The notes under the pieces were generated by a model. It was not told the DNA's origin, ran no database searches, and was given only the letters and a program-made list of their open reading frames with translations. 36,361 nucleotides of DNA, from positions 1 to 36,361 of the forward strand of contig CALBSW010000024.1 of NCBI GenBank assembly GCA_937967465.1. The letters are read 5' to 3'. Position 1 is the first letter of the stretch. Each line of letters starts with the position of its first letter. Shown piece by piece: positions 34,555 to 36,361 of the stretch. Both the position numbers and the translations under genes were made by a program. The DNA is from an uncultured Flavobacteriales bacterium. GTDB taxonomy: Bacteria > Bacteroidota > Bacteroidia > Flavobacteriales_D > Sanyastnellaceae.

Positions 34555-34985
34555 GCGACACCAGCAACATCTCCTTCCATTTCGACGACACCGCATTTCG
34601 GTTGCGCCAACGCCAGGCGATTCGCGCTTGGCTTTTTGACATCTCAGCCCATCATGGGACCCGCATTGCCGAACTGAACTACATGTTTTGCAGTGACGAG
34701 CGTATGCTGGCCATGAACGGTCAGCACCTCGATCACCACTATTACACCGATATCCTGACCTTCCCCATGCCCAGTGGACAAGGGTTGTCCGGAGACATCC
34801 TCATTTCCATCGACCGCGTTCGGGACAACGCCAAGACACACGGCACCCGCGCGTTGGACGAGCTCCACCGGGTCATGGCCCATGGCCTTCTCCACCTCAT
34901 TGGCCTCGACGACACCACGCCATCTGCCCAGCGCGCCATGAGGGCCGCGGAAGATCACGCCCTCTCTACACGCACTTTCCTCTAA
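34551..34985 (+). CDS. ybeY: Endoribonuclease / rRNA maturation factor YbeY
   Basis: 144 residues, single-strand endoribonuclease acting in 16S rRNA 3'-end maturation and ribosome quality control. The metal site normally reads HGxLHLxGYDH; here it is H111-GLL-H115-LIGLD-D121, so the third ligand is Asp instead of His. From memory, Bacteroidota YbeY proteins commonly have Asp at this place, so loss of activity is not implied. The start is GTG 34551, overlapping the previous stop as GTGA. The stop lies three bases before the parS-like palindrome. Confidence 0.94.
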   Translation: MSDTSNISFHFDDTAFRLRQRQAIRAWLFDISAHHGTRIAELNYMFCSDERMLAMNGQHLDHHYYTDILTFPMPSGQGLSGDILISIDRVRDNAKTHGTRALDELHRVMAHGLLHLIGLDDTTPSAQRAMRAAEDHALSTRTFL

Positions 34986-34988
34986 ACA

Positions 34989-35004
34989 TGTTCCACGTGG
35001 AACA
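34989..35004. promoter_or_regulatory. parS-type ParB-binding site
   Basis: TGTTCCACGTGGAACA is a perfect 16-bp palindrome and fits the bacterial parS consensus (TGTTnCACGTGnAACA form); this exact version is known from Pseudomonas. It fills the gap between ybeY (stop ends at 34985) and mnmG (ATG at 35010). ParB bound here would nucleate the partition complex close to the replication origin and might also hinder mnmG transcription or mark its leader. No parA or parB lies in the window. Confidence 0.85.
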
Positions 35005-35009
35005 CTCCC

Positions 35010-36302
35010 ATGCTTGAACACTACGACGTCATTGTGGTTGGCGGCGGACATGCCGGCAATGAGGCGGCCCACGCCGCAGCCAGCCTGAACCAGAAGGTTT
35101 TGCTCATCTCCATGAACCTCACGACCATTGGCGCCATGAGCTGCAACCCAGCAATGGGTGGCGTTGCCAAAGGTCAAATCCTTCGCGAAATCGATGCGCT
35201 CGGCGGCATGAGTGGCCGAATCTCCGATCGAAGCGCCGTTCAATTCCGAATGCTCAACCGGTCCAAAGGCCCCGCCATGTGGTCTCCACGCACTCAAAAC
35301 GACCGACACGCATTCGCCCAAGAATGGCGCATGACCCTGGAGGCCCACCCCAACATCCACCTCTGGCAAGACATGGTGACAGCGCTCGCCATTGAAAACG
35401 GCAAAGTCTGCGGCGTACAAACCCAATTGGGCATCACCATTCGCGGCCACAAAACCATTCTCACCTCAGGAACATTTCTCCAAGGCCGGATTCACCTCGG
35501 GCAACAGCAATTTCAAGGAGGACGCTCTGGAGAACGCGCCGCTGAAGGCATTACAGACCAACTCAGCGCTGCAGGCCTGATCACAGGCCGCATGAAAACC
35601 GGCACACCGCCGCGCATAGACGGCCGCAGCATTGACTACAGCCAATGCGAACCACAGCACGGCGACACCACAACCGAAGCCTTCAGCTATTTCGAGTCAC
35701 CGAACCACGAACCCCAGCTTCCCTGCCACATCACCTACACCAACCCCGCAGTCCACGACACCCTGAGAAGCAGCCTTGACGACAGCCCCCTTTTCTCAGG
35801 GGCCATTACTGGAAAAGGACCGCGATACTGCCCCAGCATCGAAGACAAGATCCACCGCTTCGCCGACAAAGAGCGTCACCAAATCTTCATTGAACCAGAA
35901 GGCAGACACACTGTCGAGACCTACCTCAACGGCTTTTCCACCTCACTGCCTAAAGAGGCCCAGCTCGCCGCGATGCGACTGATTCCTGGCCTTCAGAACG
36001 CGCGAATGTTTCGACCAGGCTATGCTGTGGAGTACGACTACTTCCCGCCCACCCAGCTTCACCACACCCTCGAGACCCGCGCCCTTCCGAACCTCTATTT
36101 CGCAGGACAGATCAACGGGACCACAGGATACGAGGAAGCAGCGTGTCAGGGCCTCATCGCTGGCATCAATGCCGCGCACGCCATTCAAAACAAACCACCC
36201 TTTACCCTTGGACGGGATGAAGCCTACATCGGCGTTCTCATTGACGACCTCGTGACCAAGGGCACCGACGAGCCCTACCGCATGTTCACCAGTCGCGCTT
36301 AG
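35010..36302 (+). CDS. mnmG: tRNA uridine-5-carboxymethylaminomethyl synthesis enzyme MnmG, interrupted by an in-frame amber
   Basis: MnmG (GidA), the FAD-dependent partner of MnmE in forming cmnm5/nm5-type U34 in tRNA. The N-terminal FAD motif is VVGGGHAGNEAAHAAA, followed by SCNPAMGGVAKGQILREID, the MKTGTPPRIDGRS stretch and FAGQINGTTGYEEAACQGL, all well conserved. The open frame stops after 430 residues, against about 620-630 for the family, at TAG 36300-36302. This codon stands where the near-invariant Glu of TSRAEYR is expected, and the conserved sequence resumes directly behind it in the same frame. A single G-to-T change (GAG to TAG) or a base-call error explains it. The start ATG lies 5 bases behind the parS palindrome. 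Confidence 0.93.
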   Translation: MLEHYDVIVVGGGHAGNEAAHAAASLNQKVLLISMNLTTIGAMSCNPAMGGVAKGQILREIDALGGMSGRISDRSAVQFRMLNRSKGPAMWSPRTQNDRHAFAQEWRMTLEAHPNIHLWQDMVTALAIENGKVCGVQTQLGITIRGHKTILTSGTFLQGRIHLGQQQFQGGRSGERAAEGITDQLSAAGLITGRMKTGTPPRIDGRSIDYSQCEPQHGDTTTEAFSYFESPNHEPQLPCHITYTNPAVHDTLRSSLDDSPLFSGAITGKGPRYCPSIEDKIHRFADKERHQIFIEPEGRHTVETYLNGFSTSLPKEAQLAAMRLIPGLQNARMFRPGYAVEYDYFPPTQLHHTLETRALPNLYFAGQINGTTGYEEAACQGLIAGINAAHAIQNKPPFTLGRDEAYIGVLIDDLVTKGTDEPYRMFTSRA

Positions 36303-36361
36303 TACCGCATCCTACTTCGCCAGGACAACGCGGACCAACGACTGACCCCCAAAGGCAGGGC
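36300..36361 (+). other. In-frame continuation of mnmG behind the amber codon
   Basis: After TAG the same frame reads YRILLRQDNADQRLTPKGR to the window edge, matching the family stretch YRLxLREDNADLRLTxxG. The gene therefore extends beyond the window, and the stop at 36300 is an interruption and not the natural end. Confidence 0.9.

Noticed and set aside
35010..36302. A naturally short, 430-residue MnmG
   Set aside because: Conserved MnmG sequence continues in the same frame directly behind the TAG, so the stop is an interruption.

Overview
The window comes from a GC-rich member of the Bacteroidota, most like an environmental Flavobacteriales-type lineage; the genus cannot be named from the sequence. 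The grounds are: type IX secretion (T9SS) C-terminal sorting domains on four large secreted proteins, two PorP/SprF-family outer-membrane proteins, a LysRS with a C-terminal appendix, a LytTR response regulator, a DUF4175 / RsbW-like ATPase / YbeY / MnmG gene block, and promoter-like octamers of the Bacteroidota form TAnnTTTG (here mostly TAnnTTCG) in front of most transcription units.

Layout. 1-9.8 kb is mainly housekeeping: a 5'-truncated M23 lipoprotein, lysS (minus), then the overlapping set phosphoglucose/phosphomannose isomerase - lipB - serine hydrolase (plus), a LytTR regulator, rlmN, and lepA (minus). 9.9-14.9 kb holds a secreted nidogen-like T9SS protein followed 7 bases later by radA. 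14.9-24.7 kb is a minus-strand block, read from right to left: T9SS cargo, PorP/SprF, a giant SprB-like repeat adhesin, a second PorP/SprF, a Bacteroidota-specific hypothetical gene, and rsmI. 24.8-27.3 kb has a biotin carrier protein, hemW and a frameshifted EamA transporter. 27.3-30.6 kb encodes a multidomain secreted protein with a type-A-like sorting tail. 30.8-36.4 kb carries DUF4175, an anti-sigma-like ATPase, ybeY and mnmG.

How the genes work together. The strongest accessory theme is cell-surface display. Two cargo genes with type-B (CHU_C) tails each overlap the start of their own PorP/SprF gene by four bases (ATGA), which suggests one dedicated PorP-like partner per cargo and translational coupling. 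A perfect 16-bp parS-type palindrome lies between ybeY and mnmG, five bases before the mnmG start, which suggests that this end of the window lies in the origin-proximal, ParB-bound part of the chromosome.

Two reading-frame lesions stand out. One base is missing in the EamA transporter near 26.53 kb, and an amber codon replaces a conserved Glu codon of mnmG at 36300. Either could be real or an assembly error. No tRNA, rRNA, CRISPR array, insertion sequence or prophage was seen, and no gap between genes exceeds 300 bases.
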